From: Devosia sp. Leaf420
Lineage (GTDB): Bacteria > Pseudomonadota > Alphaproteobacteria > Rhizobiales > Devosiaceae
Direction of reading: 5' to 3'
Assembly (NCBI RefSeq): GCF_001425445.1
Contig: NZ_LMQU01000001.1
Location: forward strand, 63,221-127,220
Length of the DNA: 64,000 bases
A program made the position numbers and the translations under genes. Positions 17,905 to 27,493 of the stretch are shown here, one piece after another. The notes below the pieces were generated by a model. It ran no database searches. It was given only the letters and a program-made list of their open reading frames with translations, and was not told the DNA's origin. Each line of letters starts with the position of its first letter. The first letter of the stretch is position 1.

Positions 17905-20610
17905 ATGGCAACCAAGAGAATGCTGGTGGATGCCATCCACCCGGAAGAAACACGGATCGTCGTTACAGCCGGTAATCGGCTCGAGGAATTCGACTTTGAA
18001 TCGGCGACCCGCCGCCAATTGCGGGGCAATATCTACCTCGCCAAGGTGACGCGCGTCGAACCGTCCCTGCAGGCAGCTTTTGTCGAGTATGGCGGCAATC
18101 GCCATGGGTTCCTCGCCTTCAGCGAAATCCACCCCGACTATTATCAGATCCCGGTCGCCGATCGCGAAGCTCTGCTCGCTGAAGAAGAGCACGACGACGA
18201 GAGCCACGACGAATCTGAAGAGGCCGCGCCCGTTGCAGAAGCTGCACCGGAGGCCGAGGCTGAGGCCGAGCACCACGATGGCGAAGAAGAAAGCCATATC
18301 GAACAGGCACCGGCTAATAGCGAGCCAGTGGAATCGATCGGTGGCGCCGATGCGCTCGAGGAAGTGCCGGAGCGTCGGCAGCGCAGCCAGCAGCGTCGCC
18401 ATCAGTATAAAATCCAGGAAGTGATCAAGCGCCGCCAGGTGATGCTGGTGCAGGTGGTCAAGGAAGAGCGCGGCAATAAGGGCGCAGCTCTGACGACCTA
18501 CCTTTCGCTCGCCGGTCGCTATTCCGTTTTGATGCCGAACACTGCGCGCGGTGGTGGCATTTCGCGCAAGATTACCAATGCGGCCGATCGCAAGCGCCTC
18601 AAGGAAATCACCTCGGACCTCGAAGTGCCACAGGGCATGGGCGTCATCCTGCGAACCGCAGGCGCGACACGCACCAAGGCCGAAGTGAAGCGCGATTTCG
18701 AATATCTGATGCGCCTCTGGGAAAGCGTGCGCACGCTGACGCTGCAGAGCCAGGCGCCTTGCCTCGTTTACGAGGAAGGCTCGCTGATCAAGCGGACCAT
18801 TCGCGATCTCTATAACAAGGACATCGACGAAGTGTTCGTGGCGGGCGATGACGCCTTCCGCGAAGCCAAAGACTTCATGCGCATGATCATGCCGAGCCAC
18901 GCCAAGAATGTCGTGCTCTACAAGGATGATCAGCCGCTGTTCTCGAAATATGGCATCGAAGCGCAGCTCGATTCGATGTTCTCGCCGACGGTCACCCTGC
19001 CCTCGGGCGGCTATATCGTCATCAACCCGACCGAAGCGCTGGTCTCGATCGACGTCAATTCGGGCCGCTCCACCAAGGAGCACAATATCGAGGACACCGC
19101 GCTCCAGACCAATTTGGAAGCGGCAGACGAAGTGGCGCGCCAGTTGCGCCTGCGCGACCTTGCCGGCCTGATCGTCATCGACTTCATCGACATGATGGAG
19201 AACCGCTCCAACCGTGCGGTCGAGCGCAAGCTCAAGGACGCATTGAAGGACGACCGCGCGCGCATCCAGGTGGGCCGGATTTCGCACTTCGGCCTGATGG
19301 AAATGAGCCGCCAGCGCATCCGCTTCGGCGTTGTCGAAAGCTCGACGCACAAGTGCCCGATCTGCGACGGCACCGGTCTCGTGCGCTCGACGGAAAGCCT
19401 GGCGCTCATGATCATGCGTCACATCGAAGACCACGTGCTGCGCAAGCAGGGCCAGTCGATCAATGTGCGCGTGCCGACGGACGTGGCGCTCTATATCCTC
19501 AACTTCAAGCGCGACACGCTGACGGCGCTCGAAGCCCGCAATTCGCTTTCGATCACGATCACAGCCGACAGCAAGCTGACCGGCCATCAGTTCTCGATCG
19601 AAAAGGGCGAAAATCGCGTTTCCTCTTATGTAGATCAGCGCGTCGCGAGCCATGTGCGTGTCGATAGCGCCGTGATCGACGAGGCGGACGACGTCGTCGA
19701 GGTCGAGGAAGAAGAGACCGAGGACGAAGAAGAAGCCGTCGAAGCCCGCCAGGACAATGGCGAGGGTGAAGGCAACGGCCGTCGCCGCCGTCGTCGCCGC
19801 CGCCGTGGTGGCAATGGCGAGCGAGGCGAAGAACGCCCGCCGCAGCAGGCCCGCGAAGTCGAAGCCGTTGAAGCCGATGCCGAGACTTCGGAAGAAGACG
19901 CCGGCGAAGGCGAAGGTGGCGATGACGCTAATGCCCTAGACGCCGATGGCGAACCGCGTCGCCGCCGCCGCCGCGGCCGCCGTGGTGGCCGTCGCAACCG
20001 TCGCGATGGCGAAGGCACGACCGATGGCGCCGATAGCGGGGAAGTTCTGGCTTCCGTGCTGACGAGCGAAGCCGAGCAGGCCGAGATCGCCGAAACGGTG
20101 CTGGCGCAGGACATACCGGCAGAAGCCAGCGCGGAAGAGGCTATCGCTGCAGTGGAAGCCGTGGCACCTGCTGCGGAAGAAGCACCCGCCGAAAAGCCGA
20201 AGCGCAAACCGCGCACCCGCAAGGCCAAGGCGACCGATGCCGAAGCACCGGTAGAAGTGGCTGCAGAAGCACCCGCCTCTGTTGCCGAGGAAGCCGCGGA
20301 AAAGCCGAAGCGCAAGCCGCGGACCCGCAAGAAGGCTGAGCCGGTTGCAGAAGAAGCGGTTGCCGCTGAGGCGCCTGCTGCGGTCGAGGCGCCAGCCGCT
20401 GCCGTGGCTGAGGCCGAAGCACCGGTGACCGAGACGGTTGCTGAAGTCACAGAAACCCGGCCGAAGCGCCAGAAGAAGGAACTGCCGCCTGAGGGCGTCG
20501 TGGTTTCCTCGAGCGCTAACACGCCGGAAGCGGCAGAGGCCGAAAGTGAAGGCGAGCCGGACAAGAAGAAAAAAGTCGGCTGGTGGCAACGCCGGCTGGG
20601 TCTCGGCTAG
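17905..20610 (+). CDS. rne: Ribonuclease E
   Basis: RNase E is the endonuclease and scaffold of the RNA degradosome. The start MATKRMLVDA has GGAG upstream; 31 earlier in-frame codons were dropped. The 901-residue product has an S1 domain interrupted by an acidic Glu/Asp/Ala-rich insert (about residues 93-150), as in other alphaproteobacteria. Catalytic Mg2+ ligands are Asp383 (SIDVNSG) and Asp426 (VIDFIDM), 43 apart as in E. coli. The zinc-link CPIC is at 484-487. The C-terminal third is disordered with Arg-rich blocks, two EKPKRKPRTRK repeats, and a terminal GWWQRRLG. In Caulobacter a C-terminal GWW motif binds PNPase. Confidence 0.97.
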   Translation: MATKRMLVDAIHPEETRIVVTAGNRLEEFDFESATRRQLRGNIYLAKVTRVEPSLQAAFVEYGGNRHGFLAFSEIHPDYYQIPVADREALLAEEEHDDESHDESEEAAPVAEAAPEAEAEAEHHDGEEESHIEQAPANSEPVESIGGADALEEVPERRQRSQQRRHQYKIQEVIKRRQVMLVQVVKEERGNKGAALTTYLSLAGRYSVLMPNTARGGGISRKITNAADRKRLKEITSDLEVPQGMGVILRTAGATRTKAEVKRDFEYLMRLWESVRTLTLQSQAPCLVYEEGSLIKRTIRDLYNKDIDEVFVAGDDAFREAKDFMRMIMPSHAKNVVLYKDDQPLFSKYGIEAQLDSMFSPTVTLPSGGYIVINPTEALVSIDVNSGRSTKEHNIEDTALQTNLEAADEVARQLRLRDLAGLIVIDFIDMMENRSNRAVERKLKDALKDDRARIQVGRISHFGLMEMSRQRIRFGVVESSTHKCPICDGTGLVRSTESLALMIMRHIEDHVLRKQGQSINVRVPTDVALYILNFKRDTLTALEARNSLSITITADSKLTGHQFSIEKGENRVSSYVDQRVASHVRVDSAVIDEADDVVEVEEEETEDEEEAVEARQDNGEGEGNGRRRRRRRRRGGNGERGEERPPQQAREVEAVEADAETSEEDAGEGEGGDDANALDADGEPRRRRRRGRRGGRRNRRDGEGTTDGADSGEVLASVLTSEAEQAEIAETVLAQDIPAEASAEEAIAAVEAVAPAAEEAPAEKPKRKPRTRKAKATDAEAPVEVAAEAPASVAEEAAEKPKRKPRTRKKAEPVAEEAVAAEAPAAVEAPAAAVAEAEAPVTETVAEVTETRPKRQKKELPPEGVVVSSSANTPEAAEAESEGEPDKKKKVGWWQRRLGLG

Positions 20611-20620
20611 GATTTGAGGA

Positions 20621-20645
20621 GGGCGGCTTTCGGGCCGCCCTTTTT
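20621..20645 (+). terminator. Rho-independent terminator of rne
   Basis: GGGCGGC (20621-20627) pairs with GCCGCCC (20634-20640) around TTTCGG, followed by TTTTT. It ends only five bases before the ATG of the WYL regulator gene. Confidence 0.85.
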
Positions 20646-20650
20646 CCATC

Positions 20651-21343
20651 ATGTCGCGATCCGAACGCCTGCTCGATCTCCTGCAATTGTTGCGCAACAA
20701 GCGCGTGCCTGTGACGGGCCCTGAGCTCGCGCAGGAACTCAAGATTTCCATTCGCACGCTTTACCGGGATATCGCGACGCTGCAGGCGCAGGGCGCTGAC
20801 ATTCAGGGCGAGCCGGGGTTGGGCTATGTGCTGCGGCCGGGATTTACGCTACCGCCGCTGATGTTTTCGGCCGACGAAATCGAGGCGATCGTGCTTGGCT
20901 CGCGCTGGGTGGCGAGGCGATCGGCGGATGAGAGGCTGAGTCGATCGGCCGAACAGGCGCTGAGCAAGATATTGGCCGTACTGCCTAGCGAATTGCGCGA
21001 GAGCGCCGAGGCGACAAATCTGCTTGTCGCCCAGACGGCGAGGCAGGCGGAGGATCAGATCGATGCCGGGGTGATCCGGCTGGCCATTCGCAACGAGCGA
21101 AAGCTTGTGATCGGTTATCGCGGGGCGGAGGGCGCTGTATCGGAGCGGACGATCTGGCCGTTCATGATCGGCTTTTTCGAGGCGGTGCGGGTCGTGGTCG
21201 GCTGGTGCGAATTGCGCGAAGACTTTCGCAGTTTCCGCATCGACCGGATCACGGCGCTGACGCCCACGGACGTTCGCTATCCCAGACGACGCGCCGTGAT
21301 GCTGAAGGCGTGGCGGGAGCGCGAAGGGATTTTGCCCCGGTGA
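20651..21343 (+). CDS. WYL-domain transcriptional regulator (YafY type)
   Basis: A 230-residue DNA-binding protein. Residues 1-60 are an HTH_11 winged helix (RSERLLDLLQLLRNKR, ISIRTLYRDIATLQ), and a WYL domain follows from about 138 (RKLVIGYRG, RTIWPFMIGFF). WYL proteins sense ligands, often nucleic acid or small molecules. The next gene encodes a VOC protein, a pairing often seen with YafY-type regulators, so it may control that gene. The ATG lies in the tail of the rne terminator and I see no Shine-Dalgarno, so expression would be low, leaderless, or from a promoter inside rne. Confidence 0.9.
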   Translation: MSRSERLLDLLQLLRNKRVPVTGPELAQELKISIRTLYRDIATLQAQGADIQGEPGLGYVLRPGFTLPPLMFSADEIEAIVLGSRWVARRSADERLSRSAEQALSKILAVLPSELRESAEATNLLVAQTARQAEDQIDAGVIRLAIRNERKLVIGYRGAEGAVSERTIWPFMIGFFEAVRVVVGWCELREDFRSFRIDRITALTPTDVRYPRRRAVMLKAWREREGILPR

Positions 21344-21413
21344 GCGAGCGAGGCACTGCCGGAAACTGACAGTCCCTGGCGCTAGGGTGAGCTCATCGAA
21401 AAGGAGCTTACCG

Positions 21414-21785
21414 ATGCGAACTCTCAATTACATTCTTCTTGCCGTCGCGGATATCGCTGGCAGCCGCGCTTTCTATACGCCCCTGCTCGGGATCGAACCG
21501 GTCGAGGCGTCTCCCACCTTCCTACTTTATGTGCTGCCCAACGGGATCAAGCTCGGGCTTTGGATCGCGGAGGAGATCGAGCCGGCGCCACGTGCAGCGG
21601 GCGGGGTCGAAGTGACATTTAGCGAGGAGAATGACGCTGCAGTCGATGCGACATTTTCCGATTGGTCCGGCAAGGCCGAGGTCTTGCAACAACCGACGCG
21701 GATGGATTTTGGCTATACGTTCGTGGTGGCCGATCCCGACGAGCATCGTCTGCGGGTGTTTACGCCAGTGGCCAATCCGCGGTGA
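21414..21785 (+). CDS. VOC family protein (glyoxalase/bleomycin resistance fold)
   Basis: A 123-residue protein starting MRTLNYILLA with AGGAG seven bases upstream. It has the paired beta-alpha-beta-beta-beta modules of the vicinal oxygen chelate fold, with the opening VADIAGSRAFYTPLLGI typical of glyoxalase-like proteins and DPDEHRLRVF near the end. The substrate is unknown; close relatives are annotated as glyoxalase or PhnB-like. The WYL regulator ends 70 bases upstream, so the pair may be co-transcribed. Confidence 0.85.
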   Translation: MRTLNYILLAVADIAGSRAFYTPLLGIEPVEASPTFLLYVLPNGIKLGLWIAEEIEPAPRAAGGVEVTFSEENDAAVDATFSDWSGKAEVLQQPTRMDFGYTFVVADPDEHRLRVFTPVANPR

Positions 21786-21809
21786 CGGATCTAGACTTAA
21801 GGCTGGCGC

Positions 21810-22964
21810 TTACGCGCCGGCCTTCAAGAATTTGTCCAAGCGCTCTAGGGCAAGTTCGACGGTTTGGCTGGTGCCGGCGTAGCTGAAGCGGATGTAGCCT
21901 CGGCCGCTGGTGCGGTCGAAGTCGACGCCGGGGGTGGAGGCGATGCCGGCTTGTTCGAGGAGTGATTCACAAAAGGCCAGTGAGTCGTTGGAAAACTTCG
22001 ATATTCCGGCATAGGCGTAAAAGGCGCCGTCTGCGGCGGCGGGGAGATCGAAGCCAAGGTCTTGGAGCCCCTTGGTGAGGATGCGGCGGTTTTCGGCGTA
22101 GATGGCTTTTTGCTCTTCGGAATAGTCGCGTTCGCCGAGAGCGGCAGTGGCGGCGATCTGGCTGAGGGTTGGCGCAGAGATGAAGAGGTTTTGCTGCAAA
22201 ACTTCGGCGCGGCGGACGAGGCTTTCGGGCAGGACCATCCAGCCGATGCGCCAGCCGGTCATGCAATAATATTTCGAGAAGCTATTGATGACGATGGCAT
22301 CGCGCGTCAGTTCGAGCGCCGACACTGATGGGCCGCGATAATCGAGGCCGTGGTAAATTTCGTCCGAGATGAAGGTGATGTCCAGCCGCTTGCAGGTATC
22401 GATGATGTCGACGAGGCCGGCGCGATCGACGGCGGAGCCGGTGGGGTTGGCGGGACTGGCAAAGAGCAGGCCGTCGAAGGGCATCTTGTTGTAGGCGGCG
22501 TCGATCTGGGCGCCTGTGAGGTGCCAGTTATTGGCAGCTGAAACCGGGATTTCGGCGACCTGGAAGCCGAGGCCGATAATGGTATTGATATAGGCGGGAT
22601 AGCCTGGACGGGTGATGGCGATGCGGGCGCCCGGGCGGAAGGCGGTGTGAAAGGCGAGGATGAAGCCAGCCGACGAACCCATTGTCGCCAGAATCAAATC
22701 CGGGCTCACGGCGACGTTGTGCTGGCGCTCATAGTAACGCGCGAGTTCTTCGCGTAGAGCAGGAAGGCCCTTGGCGCTGGTATAGCCCTGCGGATTGGGG
22801 AGCGCGCGGGCGACGGCTTCGAGGACTTTTGGCGCGGGCGGCTGGCCGGGCTCGCCCAATTCAAGATGGCAGATGGTGCGGCCCTGCCCTTCCAGAACCT
22901 TGGCGCGGTTGAAGATGTCCATGGCGAGAAATGGCATCAGGCCGTCGGTGCTGGGGGCGGTCAT
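21810..22964 (-). CDS. PLP-dependent class I/II aminotransferase
   Basis: A 384-residue fold-type I aminotransferase. Lys231 in NSFSKYYCMTGWRIGW binds PLP; the phosphate and ring contacts come from ASPANPTG and FISDEIYHGLDY. It is close to the aspartate/alanine aminotransferase-like group, but substrate cannot be assigned. The start was moved to MTAPSTDGLM, 12 codons into the open frame, because AGGA lies upstream. It converges on the VOC gene and is transcribed alone from a promoter in the 154-base gap before the DsbA-like gene. Confidence 0.92.
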   Translation of the reverse strand: MTAPSTDGLMPFLAMDIFNRAKVLEGQGRTICHLELGEPGQPPAPKVLEAVARALPNPQGYTSAKGLPALREELARYYERQHNVAVSPDLILATMGSSAGFILAFHTAFRPGARIAITRPGYPAYINTIIGLGFQVAEIPVSAANNWHLTGAQIDAAYNKMPFDGLLFASPANPTGSAVDRAGLVDIIDTCKRLDITFISDEIYHGLDYRGPSVSALELTRDAIVINSFSKYYCMTGWRIGWMVLPESLVRRAEVLQQNLFISAPTLSQIAATAALGERDYSEEQKAIYAENRRILTKGLQDLGFDLPAAADGAFYAYAGISKFSNDSLAFCESLLEQAGIASTPGVDFDRTSGRGYIRFSYAGTSQTVELALERLDKFLKAGA

Positions 22965-23118
22965 CGGCAGTGTCCTTGTTTGACACGGGACTAGCGGCAA
23001 GCGTGGTGCAACTCAACAACAATTGAAACTGCGCTTCAGACGGCAGCAATTGTTCCGTGCCAGTGTGGCGCGCGGTCTGCTAGAAGGCCGCAAGTGAATT
23101 CAAAGCGTTGGGGATCAG

Positions 23119-23982
23119 ATGAACCGTCTGTCTATCGTCTTGGCGGCTGTGGCCGGCATTCTTGCAGGTGCGCTGGGCTATTCGCAGCTCAATCGTCCGG
23201 CGCCGGCCACAGATACCGTCGCGGTTCGCGCCATCGTTGAAAAGGTTCTTGACGAGCGCCAGGCGGCAGCACCAGAGGTGACGGCGCCCGCGCAGGAAAC
23301 GGCGGCGATCGATCCGGCCGTGCTGAACCCGATGATCGAGAGCTATTTGATGAGCGATCCCAAGCTGTTGCAGCGGCTTTCGGTGGCGCTGGACGATACG
23401 CTCAAGGCCGAGGGCGAGACCAAGGCGCGCACGGCGATCGCTGAGATGCATGATTCGATCTTCAATGGCCCCGGTCAGGTCGTCCTGGGCAATCCCAATG
23501 GCGATGTCACGCTGGTCGAATTTTTCGACTACAATTGCGGCTATTGCCGTGCTGCCCTGCCCGATCTCGCGACGCTGCTGGCGGAAGATTCTGGCCTCAA
23601 GGTCATTCTCAAGGAATTCCCGATCCTTTCCAACGAGTCGATCGATGCTGCGCGGATCGGCGTGCTCGTCGGCGAGTCGGATGTCGATTATTGGACGTTC
23701 CACGAGGCACTGTTTTCGAGCCGCGGCAAGGTGGATAAGTCGGTGGCGCTCGCGGCGGCGGCCGACCTGGGCCTGAGCCCGGTCAATCTTGAACTGCAGA
23801 TGGGTGAGGATCGGGTGGCCAAGACCATCCAGACTTCGTACCAGATCGCGCAATCGCTCGGGATTACGGGGACGCCGACCTATATCATCGGCAATGAGAT
23901 CATTCCCGGTGCGATCGGGGTGGATGATCTGCGCACCCGCATCGCCAATATGCGCGCTTGCGGCGAGACGGCTTGTAGTTAG
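23119..23982 (+). CDS. DsbA-family thiol-disulfide protein
   Basis: A 287-residue exported thioredoxin-fold protein. Residues 1-25 form a signal anchor, followed by an Ala/Pro/Gln linker and helices to about 115, then a DSBA-type domain with the CGYC active site (140-143) and the cis-proline loop GTPTYIIG. Such proteins (Com1/BdbD-like) oxidise or isomerise disulfides in the periplasm. A C-terminal CGETAC pair is an extra cysteine motif. It precedes aroQ-accB-accC on the same strand, but the 124-base gap suggests a separate unit. Confidence 0.9.
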   Translation: MNRLSIVLAAVAGILAGALGYSQLNRPAPATDTVAVRAIVEKVLDERQAAAPEVTAPAQETAAIDPAVLNPMIESYLMSDPKLLQRLSVALDDTLKAEGETKARTAIAEMHDSIFNGPGQVVLGNPNGDVTLVEFFDYNCGYCRAALPDLATLLAEDSGLKVILKEFPILSNESIDAARIGVLVGESDVDYWTFHEALFSSRGKVDKSVALAAAADLGLSPVNLELQMGEDRVAKTIQTSYQIAQSLGITGTPTYIIGNEIIPGAIGVDDLRTRIANMRACGETACS

Positions 23983-24106
23983 CCCTTATATCGCCCGACT
24001 CTTTCGATAGTTGCCCTCAACGCACCGGGAAGGCTCGCCTTTTCGGTGCATTTCGTGTAACCGGCCTTGCACCACCGGAAACAGCCGGTGCACAACGCTA
24101 GAGATC

Positions 24107-24544
24107 ATGGCAAAGCACGTTCTCGTCCTCAACGGCCCGAACCTCAACATGCTCGGCAAGCGCGAACCGGCAATCTACGGCGCGCAGACCCTGGCAGATG
24201 TCGAGGCCCTTTGCCGGGCCGCCGGAAACGATTTCGACCTTGCCATCGACTTCCGCCAATCCAATCACGAAGGCGAACTGGTCACCTGGATCCAGGAAGC
24301 GCTCGGCACAGCCGATGGCATCCTGATCAATCCCGGCGCCTATTCGCACACTTCGGTGGCAATCTACGACGCCCTCAAGGCCGTGGCGCTGCCGGTTGCG
24401 GAGGTTCACATCAGCAATATTCATCAGCGCGAGGCCTTCCGACACCATTCCTATGTGTCGGCAGTCGCCTTTGGCGTCATTTGCGGCTTTGGCACGCTAG
24501 GGTATAGATTGGCCCTGGAAGCCATGGCTCAGAAACTGAAATAA
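24107..24544 (+). CDS. aroQ: Type II 3-dehydroquinate dehydratase
   Basis: AroQ dehydrates 3-dehydroquinate to 3-dehydroshikimate in the shikimate pathway. The 145-residue product starts [10 protein letters not shown]; the family sequence NGPNLNMLG, the catalytic tyrosine in AIYGAQT, the NPGAYSHTS block and [11 protein letters not shown] with the catalytic His are all present. A longer frame from 24011 is not needed. A perfect 6-bp hairpin, CACCGG/CCGGTG, lies at 24073-24090, 16 bases before the ATG. aroQ-accB-accC is a conserved order in alphaproteobacteria. Confidence 0.95.
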   Translation: MAKHVLVLNGPNLNMLGKREPAIYGAQTLADVEALCRAAGNDFDLAIDFRQSNHEGELVTWIQEALGTADGILINPGAYSHTSVAIYDALKAVALPVAEVHISNIHQREAFRHHSYVSAVAFGVICGFGTLGYRLALEAMAQKLK

Positions 24545-24576
24545 CGCTTCGCCGCGAAGCCGGGAGACCGACAAGA

Positions 24577-25077
24577 ATGACCAAGTCATCGCAGGTGGAT
24601 CAGGACCTGATCCGCGCCATCGCCGAACTTCTCAACAAGGAAAACCTTGCCGAGATCGAAATCGAGCACGAAGAGGGTTTCAGGGTCCGCGTAACACGCT
24701 CTTACCCGGTCGAAGCTCCGGCCTATGCGCCTGCCCCGCAATATTTCGCGCCGCCGGCTGCGCCTGCTCCCGCCGCCCCGGCCGCTGCCGGCGCTTCGGC
24801 TGTTCCGGCCGCCGCAGCGACCAAGGAAGACCTGACGTCCAATCCTGGCACGCTGACGTCGCCCATGGTTGGCACTGCCTACCGTTCGCCAGAGCCGGGC
24901 AAGCCGATGTTCGTCGATGTCGGCACCAAGGTATCTGAAGGCCAGACGGTTCTCATCATCGAAGCGATGAAGACCATGAACCAGATTCCGGCGCATCGCT
25001 CGGGCACTGTCACCCGCATTCTCGTGGACGATGCCCAGCCGGTTGAATATGGCGAGCCGCTCGTCGTCATCGAGTAA
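24577..25077 (+). CDS. accB: Biotin carboxyl carrier protein of acetyl-CoA carboxylase
   Basis: BCCP carries carboxybiotin between AccC and AccAD for malonyl-CoA synthesis. The 166-residue product has an N-terminal helical part (1-45), an Ala/Pro-rich linker (about 48-80) and a biotinyl domain from about 93. The biotin lysine is Lys132 in EAMKTMN, where Thr replaces the more usual Leu. It starts 32 bases after aroQ and ends 12 bases before accC, as an operon. The GGAGG after its stop serves accC. Confidence 0.97.
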   Translation: MTKSSQVDQDLIRAIAELLNKENLAEIEIEHEEGFRVRVTRSYPVEAPAYAPAPQYFAPPAAPAPAAPAAAGASAVPAAAATKEDLTSNPGTLTSPMVGTAYRSPEPGKPMFVDVGTKVSEGQTVLIIEAMKTMNQIPAHRSGTVTRILVDDAQPVEYGEPLVVIE

Positions 25078-25089
25078 GGAGGCCTTTCG

Positions 25090-26436
25090 ATGTTTCAGAA
25101 AGTCCTGATCGCCAATCGCGGCGAAATCGCCCTGCGCATCCTGCGTGCCTGCAAGGAACTGGGCATCCAGACCGTTGCGGTGCACTCGACGGCAGACGCC
25201 AATGCCATGCATGTGCGCCTTGCCGACGAGAGCGTCTGCATCGGCCCCAATGCGGCCAAAGACAGCTACCTCAATATCCCGTCGATCCTCGCCGCATGCG
25301 AGATCACGGGCGCGGATGCCGTCCATCCCGGCTATGGTTTTCTTTCGGAAAACGCCCGCTTCGCCAAGATTCTCGGCGAGCACAATGTGACCTTCATCGG
25401 TCCATCGGCGCACCATATCGAAATCATGGGCGACAAGATCACGGCGAAGAAAACCGCTGTGGAGCTTGGCATTCCCGTGGTTCCCGGTTCGGCTGGTGCA
25501 GTTGAAACCGAAGCCGACGCGCTCTCGACGGCCAAGTCGATCGGCTATCCCGTCTTGATCAAGGCAACTGCCGGTGGCGGTGGTCGCGGCATGAAGGTGG
25601 CGCAGACGGAAGCGGATGTGCTTGTCGCCTGGTCGACCGCGCGTTCGGAAGCCAAGGCGGCTTTCGGCAATGATTCCGTTTATATGGAAAAGTACCTCGG
25701 CAAGCCGCGCCACATCGAAGTGCAGGTGCTTGGCGATGGCCAGGGCAACGCCGTGCATCTTGGTGTGCGCGACTGCTCGCTGCAGCGCCGTCACCAGAAA
25801 GTCTGGGAAGAAGCCGGTGGCCCGACGATCGCTCCGGCAGAGCGCGACCAGATCGGCGAAGTCTGTGCTGCCGCCATGCGGAAGCTCAAATATTCCGGCG
25901 CCGGCACGATCGAGTTCCTCTACGAAAACGGCGAGTTCTATTTCATCGAGATGAACACGCGCCTGCAGGTGGAGCATCCCGTAACCGAGCGCATCACCGG
26001 CATCGACATCGTCTATGAGCAGATCCGTGTCGCATCGGGCGAAGCGCTGTCGATGACGCAGGATCAGGTGAGCTTTTATGGCCATGCCATCGAAGTGCGC
26101 ATCAATGCGGAAGATCCGCAGACCTTTGCGCCATCACCGGGCACGATCACCTTCTATCACCCAGCGGGCGGCGTCGGTGTACGCGTCGATTCGGCTGTCT
26201 ATCAGGGCTACAAGATCCCGCCCTATTACGACTCGCTGATCGGCAAACTGATCGTTTATGGCCGGACGCGCGAGGAATGCCTCAAGCGGCTGAGCCGGGC
26301 GATCGACGAATTCGTGGTGGATGGGGTCAAGACCACCCTGCCCCTCTTCCAGAGGCTGATCAAGCAACCGGACATCATCGCCGGCAACTATGACATCCAC
26401 TGGCTCGAGAAATTCCTGGCCGAAAACAAGGTCTGA
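25090..26436 (+). CDS. accC: Biotin carboxylase subunit of acetyl-CoA carboxylase
   Basis: AccC carboxylates biotin on BCCP with ATP and bicarbonate. The 448-residue length is standard. Landmarks are the N-terminal [14 protein letters not shown], the [10 protein letters not shown] block, the ATP-grasp loop [10 protein letters not shown] near 165 and the metal-binding [14 protein letters not shown] near 290. It follows accB within the same operon. The next start lies six bases after its stop, so downstream genes to the APH-like kinase may be read on the same transcript. Confidence 0.97.
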   Translation: MFQKVLIANRGEIALRILRACKELGIQTVAVHSTADANAMHVRLADESVCIGPNAAKDSYLNIPSILAACEITGADAVHPGYGFLSENARFAKILGEHNVTFIGPSAHHIEIMGDKITAKKTAVELGIPVVPGSAGAVETEADALSTAKSIGYPVLIKATAGGGGRGMKVAQTEADVLVAWSTARSEAKAAFGNDSVYMEKYLGKPRHIEVQVLGDGQGNAVHLGVRDCSLQRRHQKVWEEAGGPTIAPAERDQIGEVCAAAMRKLKYSGAGTIEFLYENGEFYFIEMNTRLQVEHPVTERITGIDIVYEQIRVASGEALSMTQDQVSFYGHAIEVRINAEDPQTFAPSPGTITFYHPAGGVGVRVDSAVYQGYKIPPYYDSLIGKLIVYGRTREECLKRLSRAIDEFVVDGVKTTLPLFQRLIKQPDIIAGNYDIHWLEKFLAENKV

Positions 26437-26442
26437 CGACAC

Positions 26443-26874
26443 ATGGGGCCCGCACCCGCCATCGAGGCGCTTGCGGGCCTCACTTTCAATCGCGTGGCTT
26501 TTGCCGCCGATATGGCCATGTTCGATTTCGGGCCGCTGCACTCCAAAATCATCGGTTATGGGCCGCGCAAGGGTGCGACAATCTTTGTCGGCTCGCATGC
26601 GCTGCATGTGCAATGTTGCTGGCAAGTCGAGCAGGCCGGGCAAGTGATTGCTGACTTCGAAGGCGCCTTGGTACCGGGCGCTCTGGCGCCGGTCGAGGGG
26701 ATGGTTGTCGATAGTGTCGTCATGACCCATGGCGTCATCGAGATCGAGATAGGTGCTTTCAAGCTCACGGTTTGGCCTCGCGCGGATCATTCCGGCGAGC
26801 AGTGGCGGCTATTGGGCGCGAAGCCAGAAGACGACCACTTGGTGTGGGGAGGCGAATTTGGCGCGCAAGGTTGA
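26443..26874 (+). CDS. Conserved hypothetical protein between accC and aat
   Basis: A 143-residue cytoplasmic protein without membrane segments. I cannot name a domain. The stretch SHALHVQCCWQV resembles an HVQCPWR-type motif seen in unnamed small proteins, by recollection only, and the chain looks like an alternating beta-rich fold. It starts 6 bases after accC and overlaps the aat start by 17 bases, so it is embedded in the operon. In many relatives aat follows accC directly, so this gene looks like a lineage-specific addition. Confidence 0.7.
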   Translation: MGPAPAIEALAGLTFNRVAFAADMAMFDFGPLHSKIIGYGPRKGATIFVGSHALHVQCCWQVEQAGQVIADFEGALVPGALAPVEGMVVDSVVMTHGVIEIEIGAFKLTVWPRADHSGEQWRLLGAKPEDDHLVWGGEFGAQG

Positions 26875-27493
26875 CCCGTTCGATATCGAGGTGACGCCGG
26901 AGCTGATCGTCCGCGCCTACAGCGCCGGCATATTTCCGATGTCGGAAGATGCGGCCGACGAGGATGTCTTCTGGGTTAGTCCGGAATGGCGCGGGATCAT
27001 GCCGCTCGATGGCTTTCATGCCTCCAAGAGCCTGCGGAAGGCCATGCGGCAATCGAGGTGGGATATTCGCGTCGATACCGACTGGGAAGGCATTATCGAG
27101 GGCTGCGCGACGGAGGGGGAGGATCGCTCGACAACCTGGATCAACGGGACAATCCGCGCGGTTTATGGCGAACTGTTTCGGCGCGGTGTGGCGCATACAG
27201 TCGAGGTCTGGGACGGAGAGGAACTGGTCGGCGGGCTTTATGGGCTGGCGATCGGCGCGGCCTTCTTTGGCGAATCGATGTTTCACCGCAGGACCGATGC
27301 AAGCAAGATGGCGATGGCGCATCTGGTCGAGCGGCTGAATGCAGGCGGCTTTGAACTGCTCGATACGCAGTTCATCACGCCGCATCTGGCGTCGCTGGGT
27401 GGGATCGAGATTTCGCGAGCGGAGTATGAGGACCGGCTGGCGCTGGCGCTCTCATCCGAAGGCAACTGGGGAGCGCTTGATGGATCCGCGTGA
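26858..27493 (+). CDS. aat: Leucyl/phenylalanyl-tRNA--protein transferase
   Basis: Aat adds Leu or Phe to proteins with N-terminal Arg or Lys and so creates N-degrons, which ClpS reads. The 211-residue product starts at TTG (26858) with GGGGAGG five bases upstream; an open extension to 26753 inside the preceding gene was dropped. Family motifs are AYSAGIFPM, FWVSPEWRGIMPLD, FFGESMFHR and LLDTQFITPHLASLG. With clpS and clpA at 5877-8645 the window holds the core of the bacterial N-end rule pathway, although the genes are not adjacent. Confidence 0.95.
   Translation: MARKVDPFDIEVTPELIVRAYSAGIFPMSEDAADEDVFWVSPEWRGIMPLDGFHASKSLRKAMRQSRWDIRVDTDWEGIIEGCATEGEDRSTTWINGTIRAVYGELFRRGVAHTVEVWDGEELVGGLYGLAIGAAFFGESMFHRRTDASKMAMAHLVERLNAGGFELLDTQFITPHLASLGGIEISRAEYEDRLALALSSEGNWGALDGSA

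Noticed and set aside
17445..17975. Possible 176-residue gene in the rne leader
   Set aside because: It overlaps the rne start out of frame and has no ribosome site or domain.
17818..19653. A 611-codon leftward frame opposite rne
   Set aside because: It is antisense to the conserved RNase E core and shows no domain.
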